DNA of 64,000 bases from SIG603 sp964369415 (GCA_964369415.1 CAYJFP010000001.1:124001-188000); one strand, 5' to 3'; counted from the stretch's first letter, positions 40,809 through 50,009 are shown. Numbers and translations are program-made. Notes: generated by a model from the letters alone, not told the origin.

Positions 40809-42989
40809 ATTTCTTCTGTCGTTGTTTCTGTCATTGTTTCTGAAAGAAGGTCTTCTTGGTGCGTCTGAAACTGTATTTTCAGGCACTAAACCATCTAAGT
40901 CGATAAGTGCATCTCTACGGCTTAGGTTTAGTCTTCCTTTTTCGTCAACTTCTAAAACTTTAACCTTAACAGTATCGCCTATGTTTACAACATCTGTCAC
41001 GTTTTCAACTCTTCTGATGTCAAGTCTTGAAACGTGTACTAGACCCTCTTTACCTGGTGCAATTTCAACGAATGCGCCGAAATCCATGATTCTAGTGACT
41101 TTACCGTTGTAGTATGAACCAACTTCTGGGTCGTTAGCGATTGTTTCGATTATGTCTATAGCTCTCATGCAGTTGTTTTTGTTGATACCAGAAACATAGC
41201 AGTTGCCCTCGTCATCGATGTCAACTTTAACGTCGCACTCTGCGCAGATTTTTTGGATAACTTTTCCGCCTGAGCCGATAACTTCTCTGATTTTGTCAAC
41301 TGGAACAGAAGTTGACAGCATCTTAGGAGCATATTCAGAAAGCTCTTCTCTTGGTGTTTCGATAGCCTTAGCCATGATGTCATCAAGGATATAGTTTCTA
41401 GCTTCATGTGTAGTTTCAAGAGCTTCTTTAATCATTTCAGCTGTTAGACCAGAAATTTTAAGGTCCATTTGAATAGCTGTAATACCGTTTTTAGTACCGG
41501 CTACTTTAAAGTCCATGTCGCCGAAGAAATCTTCGAGGCCTTGGATGTCTATCATAGTCATGAATCTGTCGCCCTCGGTGATAAGACCGCAAGAAATACC
41601 CGCAACAGGAGCTTTAATTGGAACACCAGCCGCCATAAGCGCAAGTGACGAACCACAGATAGAACCTTGTGAAGTTGAACCGTTTGAAGATAGAACCTCT
41701 GAAACAAGTCTAATTGTATAAGGGAACTCTTGCTCGCTTGGAATAACCGGAACAAGTGCTTTTTCAGCAAGTGCACCGTGGCCTACTTCACGTCTACCAG
41801 GGCCTCTTGAAGGTTTAGCCTCACCAACAGAATATGATGGGAAGTTGTAGTGGTGGATGTATCTCTTCTTTCCTTCTTCGTCAATACCGTCTAAAAGTTG
41901 CTCGTCTCTAATTGAGCCTAGTGTTGCAATAGTTAAAACTTGAGTTTGTCCTCTTGTGAACATACCGCTTCCGTGTACTCTAGGAAGTAAGTCAACCTCT
42001 GCATTTAAAGGTCTGATTTCGTTCATTTTTCTGCCGTCAACACGTTTTTGCTCATCTAAAAGCCAACGTCTAACAACATATTTTTGTATTTTGTATAGGC
42101 ACTCTTCGATTTGTCCCATTGTTTCAGGATATAACTCGTCGAATTTTGCGTGTACTTTTTCGTAAATTGGTTTTAGTCTTTCGTCTCTGACTAATTTGTC
42201 GTCTGTATCAAGAGCAAGTTTGATGTCTTCGATACAAAATTCTTTAATCGCTTCATACATTCCTTCATCAGGATCATTTGTAGGATATGAGAATTTTTCT
42301 TTACCGATTTCCTCTTTAATTTTGCTGATGAATTTAATCATCTTTTGGTTTTCTGCATGACCCGCCATGATTCCTTCATACATAATATCATCAGGAATTT
42401 CGTTACCCGAAGCTTCAATCATCGCAACTCTGTCGCTTGTAGAAACAACAGTTACAGCCATTTCAGAAACAGCTCTTTGCTCAAGGCTTGGATTCATGAT
42501 AAACTGACCGTCGATAAGTCCGACAGAAACGCCACCGATAGGGCCATTCCATGGAATATCAGAAATTGAAAGCGCTATAGATGTACCGACCATAGCCGCA
42601 ATTTCAGGTGAACAATCAGGGTCAACTGACATAACTGTACACACGATAGAAACGTCGTTTCTCATGTCTTTTGGGAAAAGAGGTCTAATCGGTCTATCAA
42701 TCATTCTGCAAACAAGAATTGCTTTGTCTGTAGGTCTTCCCTCTCTTTTTAAGAAAGAGCCTGGAATTTTACCTACCGAATAAAGTTTTTCCTCAAAGTC
42801 AACTGACAGTGGGAAAAAGTCGATTCCGTCTCTAGGTTTTGCCGATGCAGCAATAGCGACATGTACAGTCGTCTCGCCGTATCTAACAAGGCATTGTCCG
42901 TTTGCAAGTTGCGCCATTTTACCTGTTTCAACGATAAAAGGTCTACCCGCAAACTCGGTTTCAAATGTTCTAAAATTTTCAAAAAACAT
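40782..42989 (-). CDS. pnp: Polynucleotide phosphorylase
   Basis: Phosphorolytic 3'-5' exoribonuclease of the RNA degradosome. 735 residues: two RNase PH domains (FVETGKMAQLANGQCLVRYG near 19; FTRGQTQVLTIATLGSIRD near 345; FFGDMDFKVAGTKNGITAIQ with the catalytic Asp pair near 485), KH domain (IREVIGSGGKVIQKI near 565) and S1 domain (YNGKVTRIMDFGAFVEIAPG near 630). It ends in a low-complexity tail of RRND units that abuts an assembly gap, so the last residues are provisional. Promoter at 43247-43275 with a leader of about 250 bases containing repeat copy D. The usual rpsO neighbour is not present. Confidence 0.96.
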   Translation of the reverse strand: MFFENFRTFETEFAGRPFIVETGKMAQLANGQCLVRYGETTVHVAIAASAKPRDGIDFFPLSVDFEEKLYSVGKIPGSFLKREGRPTDKAILVCRMIDRPIRPLFPKDMRNDVSIVCTVMSVDPDCSPEIAAMVGTSIALSISDIPWNGPIGGVSVGLIDGQFIMNPSLEQRAVSEMAVTVVSTSDRVAMIEASGNEIPDDIMYEGIMAGHAENQKMIKFISKIKEEIGKEKFSYPTNDPDEGMYEAIKEFCIEDIKLALDTDDKLVRDERLKPIYEKVHAKFDELYPETMGQIEECLYKIQKYVVRRWLLDEQKRVDGRKMNEIRPLNAEVDLLPRVHGSGMFTRGQTQVLTIATLGSIRDEQLLDGIDEEGKKRYIHHYNFPSYSVGEAKPSRGPGRREVGHGALAEKALVPVIPSEQEFPYTIRLVSEVLSSNGSTSQGSICGSSLALMAAGVPIKAPVAGISCGLITEGDRFMTMIDIQGLEDFFGDMDFKVAGTKNGITAIQMDLKISGLTAEMIKEALETTHEARNYILDDIMAKAIETPREELSEYAPKMLSTSVPVDKIREVIGSGGKVIQKICAECDVKVDIDDEGNCYVSGINKNNCMRAIDIIETIANDPEVGSYYNGKVTRIMDFGAFVEIAPGKEGLVHVSRLDIRRVENVTDVVNIGDTVKVKVLEVDEKGRLNLSRRDALIDLDGLVPENTVSDAPRRPSFRNNDRNNDRRNDRRNDRRN

Positions 42990-43037
42990 AGTTTGTCCTT
43001 TCCGCTCTTTTGAGCCACCATTTAAGGTATTTTAGGC

Positions 43038-43133
43038 AAGTGCAAAGCACTTACAACTAAAAACTAATGATTAATGGTGAAAAGCTCTACCGCCATTCAC
43101 TTTTAGTTTTTAGTTCCACATATTTTCATGTGG
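43038..43133. repeat. Composite hairpin repeat, copy D (full form, in the pnp leader)
   Basis: AAGTGCaaaGCACTT (43038-43052); a long stem AACTAAAAACTAA...GGTGAA (43055-43081) with TTCACTTTTAGTTTTTAGTT (43096-43115); then CCACATattttcATGTGG (43116-43133). It has the same three-hairpin order as copy A and lies in the 5' untranslated region of pnp, about 50 bases upstream of its start. Confidence 0.8.
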
Positions 43134-43246
43134 CTAAAGTTTTTTTCGATAAGGAGTTTAACAATTAAACCATAAAACAGTTCTATTTTATCTGCACTTT
43201 GTTCTATCGTTTCACTGCTAAACGACCTTACCACGTCTAATTAATA

Positions 43247-43275
43247 ATTATAGCATAACAGCCATAAAAACACAA
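43247..43275 (-). promoter_or_regulatory. Promoter of pnp
   Basis: TTGTGT at 43270-43275, 17-base spacer, TATAAT at 43247-43252 on the minus strand. The long leader (about 250 bases) holds repeat copy D and a small CGTTT/AAACG hairpin; pnp leaders are commonly sites of autoregulation. Confidence 0.65.
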
Positions 43276-43319
43276 CAAAAAAGTTTAAAATATCCTCTGC
43301 CAAGAAGACAGAGGATATT
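43275..43319 (-). terminator. Terminator of the VPATG surface-protein gene
   Basis: AATATCCTCTG and CAGAGGATATT (43289-43319) form an 11-bp perfect stem; TTAAACTTTTTT follows on the minus strand. It is 20 bases after the stop at 43340. Confidence 0.88.
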
Positions 43320-43339
43320 GGTCTAGCAAGATATAAAGT

Positions 43340-45088
43340 TTAGTTTTGTTTTCTTAATTTCTTTGTGGCAATAAAAGCACTGCTTGTGAGTGAAATCATA
43401 GCTACTGCTATCCAAAGCACCAGTGAATTTTCATCGCCTGTCGCCGGAACATTTGCATTATTTGGAATTGTCGATGACGGTAATGACACTATAGCAAACG
43501 GTGAGAATCTATCAAGTCCACTAATTGTTATCCAGCCGTTTGAATAAGTCATACTTACCGTGGTTTGCACCGCTCCACTCGCATCTTTTACAGTGTATGG
43601 CACACCTACTTTATATTCACGGTATTCATTTGACGGAGTAGCTATTTCATCTCTTGGATTTTCAGGGTCGCTAGCATAATCATACGGATGATGAAGCACC
43701 GACAAGTCGTACCCATTTCCATAATAAATATCACCAATATACATTTTGAACGTGTACGGAGCCGTACTCACCATTGTAGATAAATTTTCAATATCACCAC
43801 TCCATATAATTTTCTCTGTAGCACTATTGTATAACCCTGTAAATTGTTCATCCGTAGCACCCTCAAAAACTACAACTTCTCTATTTGTAGAGTCATTTGT
43901 AAGAAAGCGCTGAACGCCGTTTTCATCTGTCCATGGACACATTATATTAATATAATTACTTGTAGCTAAGCCAGGAAGGTCTTTAAACCTAACTGGATTA
44001 TTTAACAAAAGTTTTGTTTCATCCTCGTTTAAATACGCCACATCCGTCCAGTACGAAACCAAAGGTCCGCCAAGTTTTACAGTATAGTTATTTGAAATTT
44101 GCGCTTGTCCCGAAGTCGTACCTAAGCCGATACTTCCTCCATTAATAGTCATCACCGAATTTTGAGGGCCATCAACAGCATGGATAGTTCCAACTGCACT
44201 AATTTGTGTTTGTTTATTAATCGTAATACTGCTAGCATAAACTCCAATTTCAGCCTCAACACTAATTGAAGCTGTCTCTATATATTGTGTCTTATAGGCA
44301 TTTAGCACAATTTCATTCGCCCTTACCCCTATGCCCACTGGCACTTCATTTTCAGAATATTCTTTTGAAATGCCTCCATCGTTTAAGACAATGCTTCCAC
44401 CGGAATACACTGCCACTGAATTGCTACCAGTGTTAAAATCGGTATTGAATGAAATGTCACCATCATTTACAGTGATGTTTCCACCTGCATAAACACCGTA
44501 TGATGTCGCAGTTTTGGCCGTTGGATACACCGTTGTAAGCAAAGTTATTTTTCCGCTTACAGATAAACTCCCAGATGCATACAAACCATAAGTATTTCCA
44601 GTTGCGGCATCGGTAACACCACCTACACTTGAATCTATATCGTGCATATACATATACACACGGTCAGTATTTCCGTTTACAGTTAAATTCCCGTCTACAT
44701 AAATTCCATAATAAACCACCATATCTTCATTTAAAAAAATTGTCATATCGCCGTCTGCAATAATTCCCGCCGTGATATTTCCAGCGGTTACCTGATTATC
44801 TATGGACGCTTTAATCGTTAGGGTATTTGTCACCGTGTCGTACCCTACGCTGTACTCATTTGCAGCTTCGGGTGTTGCCACTCCGTTATCTAGAATTTTC
44901 ACGCCGTCCGCCCAGATATTCTGCGCTTGCGTTCCTGCTGCTACTGTTTGTGGCACTTCTACTGCTGTATCTTCTTCGATACCGTATTCATTCGCCAAGA
45001 TAGTTTGTGCCTGTGACACCGAAAAAAGTGACAATGCTATTGTAAGTGCAAGCAATAAACTAAGCGTTTTTCTTTTAAATTTCCTCAT
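43340..45088 (-). CDS. Secreted beta-helix-like protein with sortase-type VPATG anchor
   Basis: 582 residues from the ATG at 45088 (RBS GGGGAGAAATAGGT region). Signal peptide MRKFKRKTLSLLLALTIALS, with cleavage near the SQAQ-TILA segment. Residues ~100-330 repeat a G-x-Y-A-x-G-x-L/I-x-V pattern (YGLYASGSLSVSG, YGVYAGGNITVND, VAVYSGGSIVLND), as in right-handed parallel beta-helices. The C-terminus has VPATGDEN, a hydrophobic helix and the tail KKLRKQN, the layout of a sortase substrate with a variant of LPXTG. Monocistronic. An upstream in-frame ATG at 45166 lies only 10 bases past the promoter's -10 box and is rejected. Ligand unknown. Confidence 0.85.
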   Translation of the reverse strand: MRKFKRKTLSLLLALTIALSLFSVSQAQTILANEYGIEEDTAVEVPQTVAAGTQAQNIWADGVKILDNGVATPEAANEYSVGYDTVTNTLTIKASIDNQVTAGNITAGIIADGDMTIFLNEDMVVYYGIYVDGNLTVNGNTDRVYMYMHDIDSSVGGVTDAATGNTYGLYASGSLSVSGKITLLTTVYPTAKTATSYGVYAGGNITVNDGDISFNTDFNTGSNSVAVYSGGSIVLNDGGISKEYSENEVPVGIGVRANEIVLNAYKTQYIETASISVEAEIGVYASSITINKQTQISAVGTIHAVDGPQNSVMTINGGSIGLGTTSGQAQISNNYTVKLGGPLVSYWTDVAYLNEDETKLLLNNPVRFKDLPGLATSNYINIMCPWTDENGVQRFLTNDSTNREVVVFEGATDEQFTGLYNSATEKIIWSGDIENLSTMVSTAPYTFKMYIGDIYYGNGYDLSVLHHPYDYASDPENPRDEIATPSNEYREYKVGVPYTVKDASGAVQTTVSMTYSNGWITISGLDRFSPFAIVSLPSSTIPNNANVPATGDENSLVLWIAVAMISLTSSAFIATKKLRKQN

Positions 45089-45175
45089 ACCTATTTCTCC
45101 CCTTAATTTTTTATGTTCTACCGATTTTATTATGTAACAATTATCTGTGATTTTATATGAAACCACTTATCTCAA

Positions 45176-45204
45176 ATGATATCAAAACACCATCAAAAAG
45201 TCAA
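45176..45204 (-). promoter_or_regulatory. Promoter of the VPATG surface-protein gene
   Basis: TTGACT at 45199-45204, 17-base spacer, TATCAT at 45176-45181 on the minus strand, about 88 bases before the start. Confidence 0.65.
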
Positions 45205-45238
45205 TGTTTTACTCAGTTTTTCTGAAAAACTAATACTT

Positions 45239-46042
45239 TTACTTAAACAGTTCCGGATGCATTCTGCTATAGTGAAAAATAAACTGCTGGGCAATGCCTG
45301 CGTTCGTGCCAAAATCTTCGGGTTTGTTGTTTGGAAACAGCATTTTCATCGCCTTATTCATCCACACGTCAAGCGGAAAACACTCCGTCCTATGAAATCC
45401 GTAAAGTAAGACGCAGTCCGCCACTTTTGGCCCTACTCCTTTAATCTTCATCAATTCGTTTCTAGCACTGTTAAGTTCTAATTTGTAAAGAGATTTTAAG
45501 TCTATTTCACCTGACGACACCATTTGCGCCGCACTTAAAATATACTTTGCCCTAAAGCCCGATTTAATAGGCGCTAAGTCCTCTTCACTCAATTTAGCTA
45601 GGGTTTCGGCGCTTGGAAAGCTGTAAATCCCGCCTAAATCTTCGCCAAAAGTTTCACAAAGCGACTTTACTATCTTCTTTATTCTCTTTATATTGTTGTT
45701 TTGAGAAATTATAAATGAACAAAGCGCTTCCCACGGCTCTTGCCTTAAGACTCGTATTCCAGGTGCAAATTTTTCCGCTTCACACAAAACTGGATGCATT
45801 AGTCTTAACTCTTCTCTTATTTTTTGATAATCGGTTTTTAAATCAAAGTAGTCGCTCCAAATTTCGTTAAACTCGTCTTCTGTGCAGTATAAATATAGCT
45901 TGTCGCCATCCGCCTTAAGTTTAAGTATTTTTCCAAATGCAGCGCCTGTCCACACGCTGTCGTTTTCCTCCCACCTAAATGCCTGTCCGCAGTCAAGCGT
46001 TTCTGCTAAGTCAAAATTTAGTGGAATAATATGCTCACTCAT
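45239..46042 (-). CDS. 8-oxoguanine DNA glycosylase, OGG1-like
   Basis: Removes 8-oxoguanine from DNA. 267 residues: an N-terminal OGG-type domain (FDLAETLDCGQAFRWEEND near 10-28, the family signature), then the HhH-GPD core with SFIISQNNNIKRI near 108-120, IKGVGPKVADCVLLYGF near 200 carrying the catalytic Lys, and CFPLDVWMNKAM near 221 carrying the Asp. The start overlaps the end of the DUF6062 gene by 4 bases (ATGA-type), so the two are translationally coupled. Confidence 0.92.
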   Translation of the reverse strand: MSEHIIPLNFDLAETLDCGQAFRWEENDSVWTGAAFGKILKLKADGDKLYLYCTEDEFNEIWSDYFDLKTDYQKIREELRLMHPVLCEAEKFAPGIRVLRQEPWEALCSFIISQNNNIKRIKKIVKSLCETFGEDLGGIYSFPSAETLAKLSEEDLAPIKSGFRAKYILSAAQMVSSGEIDLKSLYKLELNSARNELMKIKGVGPKVADCVLLYGFHRTECFPLDVWMNKAMKMLFPNNKPEDFGTNAGIAQQFIFHYSRMHPELFK

Positions 46043-46749
46043 CTGTTTTTCTCCTGTGTCACGGCGGACTCCTCTACCTTTCTTGATGTCAAAAATTCTA
46101 TCGCCCTTTCGGTTGAATCTTTAGAATTCCCCCAATCTCCGCCGGCATTTCTGTAGTCAAACATTCTGCAAAAATGCGTGACATCCTTTCTGACTTCTGC
46201 CATATATTTTTTGGTTAAATTTTGTGTAACTTTTGTAAAATACGGCAAGTTCTTTTTATGGACATGCTTTTGTGAAAGCTCCATGACCTTTGAGTAATGA
46301 CTCACACAAATATGACTTTGCTCTTCATAAAGTTTTCGAAAGTCCTCCTCTTTTTGCCAAAGGACAAGAGTATTTACTATCAAATTATCCATGTTTTTAT
46401 CTATATTACTACATACAAAACAGCTTTCTTCTCTTCTTTTTCCGTTTATGGCTAACTTTTTAAGCGGCAATTTTTCGTTTAATAATTCCTCGTCCACTTC
46501 TGCCAAAAGCGACTCTAAAATCAGCGCAACCGAAAGCTTACTACCTCTTTTTAGAATCTGGTCAAAGTGTGTTTTGCAAAACCCTTCTCTATTTGTTTCA
46601 ACTCTCACATCGGGCTCCATCATCGCCGCACCTGTTATGTACGTCGCCATTCTGTCCTCTAGCATGTCCCTCATTGTGCAAAAAGGACAGCCGTCTTTTG
46701 GCTCAAAAATATCGCTAATCGGTATCGAACATATATCTTGTTTCATCAA
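46039..46749 (-). CDS. DUF6062-like cysteine-rich protein
   Basis: 236 residues with two repeats of a Cys/His pattern: GCPFCTMRDMLEDRM near 20 with GFCKTHFDQI near 57, and SCFVCSNIDKNMDNL near 109 with HICVSHYSKV near 146. C-x2-C plus C-x2-H pairs suggest two metal sites in a tandem-duplicated domain. I place it in DUF6062, an uncharacterised Clostridia family. It overlaps the glycosylase gene by 4 bases, hinting at a shared oxidative-damage role. RBS aaggaag. Confidence 0.7.
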   Translation of the reverse strand: MMKQDICSIPISDIFEPKDGCPFCTMRDMLEDRMATYITGAAMMEPDVRVETNREGFCKTHFDQILKRGSKLSVALILESLLAEVDEELLNEKLPLKKLAINGKRREESCFVCSNIDKNMDNLIVNTLVLWQKEEDFRKLYEEQSHICVSHYSKVMELSQKHVHKKNLPYFTKVTQNLTKKYMAEVRKDVTHFCRMFDYRNAGGDWGNSKDSTERAIEFLTSRKVEESAVTQEKNR

Positions 46750-47313
46750 ATTCTTCCTTCCGAATATTTATTCATTATTATTTTTCCCATATTTCAATTT
46801 TCTCATTTTATTTTTGCTGTTTTCTTGTAAATAATCTCCGTAATATAGAAATTTGTGACTTTTTGAGATATTTTAATGGTGAAAACGGATATTTTTAAGT
46901 TTAAACACTGTATTATGTAATATACATTAGATTCATGTTAAAAAAAACCATTTTAAAAAAAGGGTATTGACATTTATTTTCAATATGTTGTGCGCCAAAA
47001 TTTTCCAACCACTAATACTTGTCCTCAAAAATTCAGATATTTACAGATAGTTATTTGATGTAATTTGTCACTTTTTCTTTCAGATTAACATAATTTTCTT
47101 AACGTTGAAAGTTATTCTCACTATGAAAACAAGCTGTCGTGCGACTTATTAACATTTTCAACATGGTTATCAACATAATCTAGGTGAAAATAAGTTTATA
47201 ACTTAAAACTGCAAAAATTTACTCATTGTATATTTCTAAATTGGATAAAAATATTTTTCTCTGTGAATATTTATTCATTTTACAAGCTAACTAAATTAAA
47301 AAAACTTACAAAA
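46750..47313. other. 564-base AT-rich non-coding region with DnaA-box-like 9-mers
   Basis: No credible gene. TTATTAACA, TTTTCAACA and TTATCAACA occur within about 35 bases near 47146-47180; they differ from the DnaA box TTATCCACA at two, two and one positions. TTGACA at about 46976 has no -10 partner. The region separates two minus-strand units, so it should hold a terminator for nadE (none is clear) and the DUF6062 promoter (not identified). Confidence 0.4.
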
Positions 47314-49278
47314 TCAAAGTGCTTTTTCCATCTCTTCTATCTTTTTTATATAAATTTTCGAGCTTGCGTCGGACGGCATTCTAAGGTCGCCTCTTGGTGA
47401 AAGGCATATGCTACCGATTTTTGCCCCGTCCGGTAGACAACTTCTCTTAAACTGTTGGGTGAAAAATCTTGAATAGAATAGCTTCATCCATTTTAGTATG
47501 ATTTTAGAGGTGTACTCGCCTTTAAACGCAAGCACGGCAAGGTGAAAGATTTTCTCGGGCTCAAAGCCATACCTTAAAGTATAGTACAAGTAAAAATCGT
47601 GTAGAGTGTACGGCCCTATTATACTCTCGGTCTCTTGCAAAATATTCCCGTCTTTATCCGGTGGAAGAAGTTCGGGACTTATCGGCGTGTCGATAATGTC
47701 CTTTAAAACCTCTGTGCTCTCTTTAAAAATATTGCTTTTCACTATGCTTTCTATCATCCACTTGACCAAGGTCTTCGGAATTCCCAAGTTCACCCCGTAC
47801 ATGCTCATATGATCAGCATTATAAGTACAAAAGCCTAGCGCAAGCTCGCTTAAATCTCCCGTACCGACAACCAAACCGCCGATTTCAGAGGCATAGTCCA
47901 TCAAAACCTGAGTCCTCTCTCTAGCCTGTACGTTTTCATATGTCACATCGTGGACACTTATGTCGTGCCCGATGTCTTCATAATGCTTTATACATGCTTC
48001 TTTAATATTAATTTCTTTTTTTACAATTTTCAGTGAATCTATAAGCTCTAACGAGTTATTATAGGTTCTGTTAGTCGTTCCAAAACAAGGCATGGTGATT
48101 CCCGTGACGAAATCCTCGGGTTTGTCTAGCTCTTTTGCCGCTTCTTTAGCGACAAGCAGTGCAAGAGTCGAGTCAAGACCGCCCGAAACTCCTACTACAA
48201 GCTTTGCATTCGTTACCTTAATCCTCTTTTTAAGCGACTCAACCTGCATTTCAAATATTTCAAGGCAGCGTCTTTCTCTATCTTTTTCTCCTTCTAACAC
48301 AAATGGATATTTTTTAACATCGTAAAGTTCGCCCTTTGATTTAAAATCAGAATTTTTGTCAGAAACTGCAATAAATCTGTAGTTTTCGCCGTTAGTATAA
48401 AGAGTGGCGGCATCCTTAAAGGTCTTGTTTCTTCTTCTATCTGCTTTAATTTTGCCGTAATCTATGTCGGAATATAGAATATAGTCGCTTTCAATCAACT
48501 TTTTGTTTTCATTTAATAAAGAGCCGTTTTCAGCTACCAGTGAGTGCCCTGAAAAAATCAAATCAGTAGTCGATTCGTCCGATCCTGATGAGCAGTATAT
48601 ATAGGCGCAAATACTGCTGGCCGACTGCTGTTTGACAAGGCTTCTTCTATAGTCTCTTTTTGCAATAGTCTCGTTGCTTGCCGATAAATTCACCACTAAT
48701 TCACATCCGTTTAAACAAGCCTTTGTAGACGGTGCAATCGGTGACCATAGGTCTTCACAAATTTCAGCCGTTACATTGAGCCTGTTTTTTAGATTGAATA
48801 TAAGGTCTCTGCCGACAGGAATTTCATACTCTTCTTCTATAAACAAATCTAAAGAGCTGATATTTTTTTCCTTTAAATCCACTGAAGACGAGAACCATCT
48901 TTTTTCGTAAAACTCATTATAATTTGCGATGAAAGTCTTTGGAATAACTCCTAACACCTTTCCTTTATATAGAAAGGCGGCGCAGTTATATATTTGTCCC
49001 AAAATAGAAATCGGAAGACCGACAAATACACCTAAATCTATTTTAGTTGTCTCTTTTAAAATCAGTTTTAAAGCTTTAATCGAAGACGACAAAATACTCT
49101 CTTGCAAAAACAAGTCTCCAAGCGTAAATCCTGTTATTGAAAGCTCTGGAAAAACTATTAAATCGGCGTTTTTAGTTTCTGCCTTTTTGATATATTCTAT
49201 CATTTTAGAAGCATTATACTCTGTATCACCAAGGCTAATCGGTGGCACGGCTGCTGCCACACGGATAAAATCGTACAT
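47314..49278 (-). CDS. nadE: Glutamine-dependent NAD+ synthase
   Basis: Amidates deamido-NAD to NAD+ using glutamine. 654 residues: an N-terminal nitrilase-type glutaminase with the Glu-Lys-Cys triad (VFPELSITGF near 42, GVIPKTFIANYNEFYE near 112, AEICEDLW near 172) and a C-terminal PP-loop synthetase (VVGVSGGLDSTLAL near 361, GTGDLSELALGFCTYNADHM near 470). It starts 3 bases after the nicotinamidase-like gene, forming a two-gene NAD salvage operon with promoter 49910-49938. Confidence 0.96.
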   Translation of the reverse strand: MYDFIRVAAAVPPISLGDTEYNASKMIEYIKKAETKNADLIVFPELSITGFTLGDLFLQESILSSSIKALKLILKETTKIDLGVFVGLPISILGQIYNCAAFLYKGKVLGVIPKTFIANYNEFYEKRWFSSSVDLKEKNISSLDLFIEEEYEIPVGRDLIFNLKNRLNVTAEICEDLWSPIAPSTKACLNGCELVVNLSASNETIAKRDYRRSLVKQQSASSICAYIYCSSGSDESTTDLIFSGHSLVAENGSLLNENKKLIESDYILYSDIDYGKIKADRRRNKTFKDAATLYTNGENYRFIAVSDKNSDFKSKGELYDVKKYPFVLEGEKDRERRCLEIFEMQVESLKKRIKVTNAKLVVGVSGGLDSTLALLVAKEAAKELDKPEDFVTGITMPCFGTTNRTYNNSLELIDSLKIVKKEINIKEACIKHYEDIGHDISVHDVTYENVQARERTQVLMDYASEIGGLVVGTGDLSELALGFCTYNADHMSMYGVNLGIPKTLVKWMIESIVKSNIFKESTEVLKDIIDTPISPELLPPDKDGNILQETESIIGPYTLHDFYLYYTLRYGFEPEKIFHLAVLAFKGEYTSKIILKWMKLFYSRFFTQQFKRSCLPDGAKIGSICLSPRGDLRMPSDASSKIYIKKIEEMEKAL

Positions 49279-49281
49279 AAA

Positions 49282-49821
49282 TTAAACCATCTTTCTATTA
49301 ATAACTTTAACTTGAAGCCCCTCTAAAACATCTAGAGTCTTTTGATGTAAACTTTCATCAAAGCTTGCCGTCAAATTTGCATCTATAATAATTCTAGCTT
49401 CGGGGTACCACGTCTGAAACACCACCGCATTACTTAAAACGCAGATGTTTGAAACAAGTCCGACAATCTCGACTTCGTCCACCTCTTCTGGCAAAAGATT
49501 ATTTGTTTCAAGTTGTATATTAATCCCAAAGCTTTTTTTGTTAAAACCTACAGCTTTCACTTCTTCTAAAGCATTTTTAGTTTCTCCAAAAAGCTGCCAA
49601 CCATTCGTGTTTTCTATGCAGTGATTAATCGGTAAATTCGTGCCTTCTCTTGTATTAAGGTAGTCTTTGCTATGTGTGTCCATGGTGTAAAAAACTTGTC
49701 CTTTACCATACTGCCTGATTCTTTTCGCTATTAATGAATCAAGTTTTTCGGCGCCGTCAAATCCGAGCGTGCCATTTACAAAATCGTTTTGATAATCCGT
49801 AACTATAAGTATTTTATTCAC
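49282..49821 (-). CDS. pncA: Cysteine hydrolase, probable nicotinamidase
   Basis: Converts nicotinamide to nicotinate. The start is the GTG at 49821, with AAAGGG 8 bases upstream; this gives 179 residues beginning VNKILIVTDYQNDFVNG (the Asp of DYQNDF is catalytic). MDTHSKDY and PINHCI supply the Asp-His...His metal site that separates nicotinamidases from plain isochorismatases, and SNICVLSNAVVF holds the catalytic Cys. Upstream in-frame ATG codons would add 35 residues from the untranslated leader. Coupling to nadE strongly supports a role in NAD salvage. Confidence 0.85.
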   Translation of the reverse strand: MNKILIVTDYQNDFVNGTLGFDGAEKLDSLIAKRIRQYGKGQVFYTMDTHSKDYLNTREGTNLPINHCIENTNGWQLFGETKNALEEVKAVGFNKKSFGINIQLETNNLLPEEVDEVEIVGLVSNICVLSNAVVFQTWYPEARIIIDANLTASFDESLHQKTLDVLEGLQVKVINRKMV

Positions 49822-49909
49822 AAGTATAACCCTTTCACAAATGGTACCGCAAAAATAAATACACTTTGGAACCATTTTCACTTTTTCCATGTCTAATATA
49901 ATAGATTTT

Positions 49910-49938
49910 ATTTTATCACACAGCACCTATTTTTTCAA
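49910..49938 (-). promoter_or_regulatory. Promoter of the pncA-nadE operon
   Basis: TTGAAA at 49933-49938, 17-base spacer, TAAAAT at 49910-49915 on the minus strand. The roughly 80-base leader can form a stem AAATGGT/ACCATTT just before the ribosome site. Confidence 0.7.
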
Positions 49939-49980
49939 GTATTTACTAAGCACTTAAGATTTAGATTACATCTTAATTAC

Positions 49981-50009
49981 TTGACTTTTCCATCATTTTT
50001 CGATATTAT
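49981..50009 (+). promoter_or_regulatory. Promoter of the cell-wall-binding/O-acetylation operon
   Basis: TTGACT at 49981-49986, 17-base spacer, TATTAT at 50004-50009. The TTG of the -35 box is also an in-frame start-like codon, but it cannot be translated from this promoter. Confidence 0.75.

Noticed and set aside
45089..45166. Upstream in-frame start of the VPATG protein
   Set aside because: It lies between the promoter -10 and the ribosome site and would bury the signal peptide 26 residues inside.
47140..47185. Possible replication origin
   Set aside because: No dnaA, dnaN or other origin-linked gene nearby, boxes are imperfect, and the AT-rich background makes them likely by chance.
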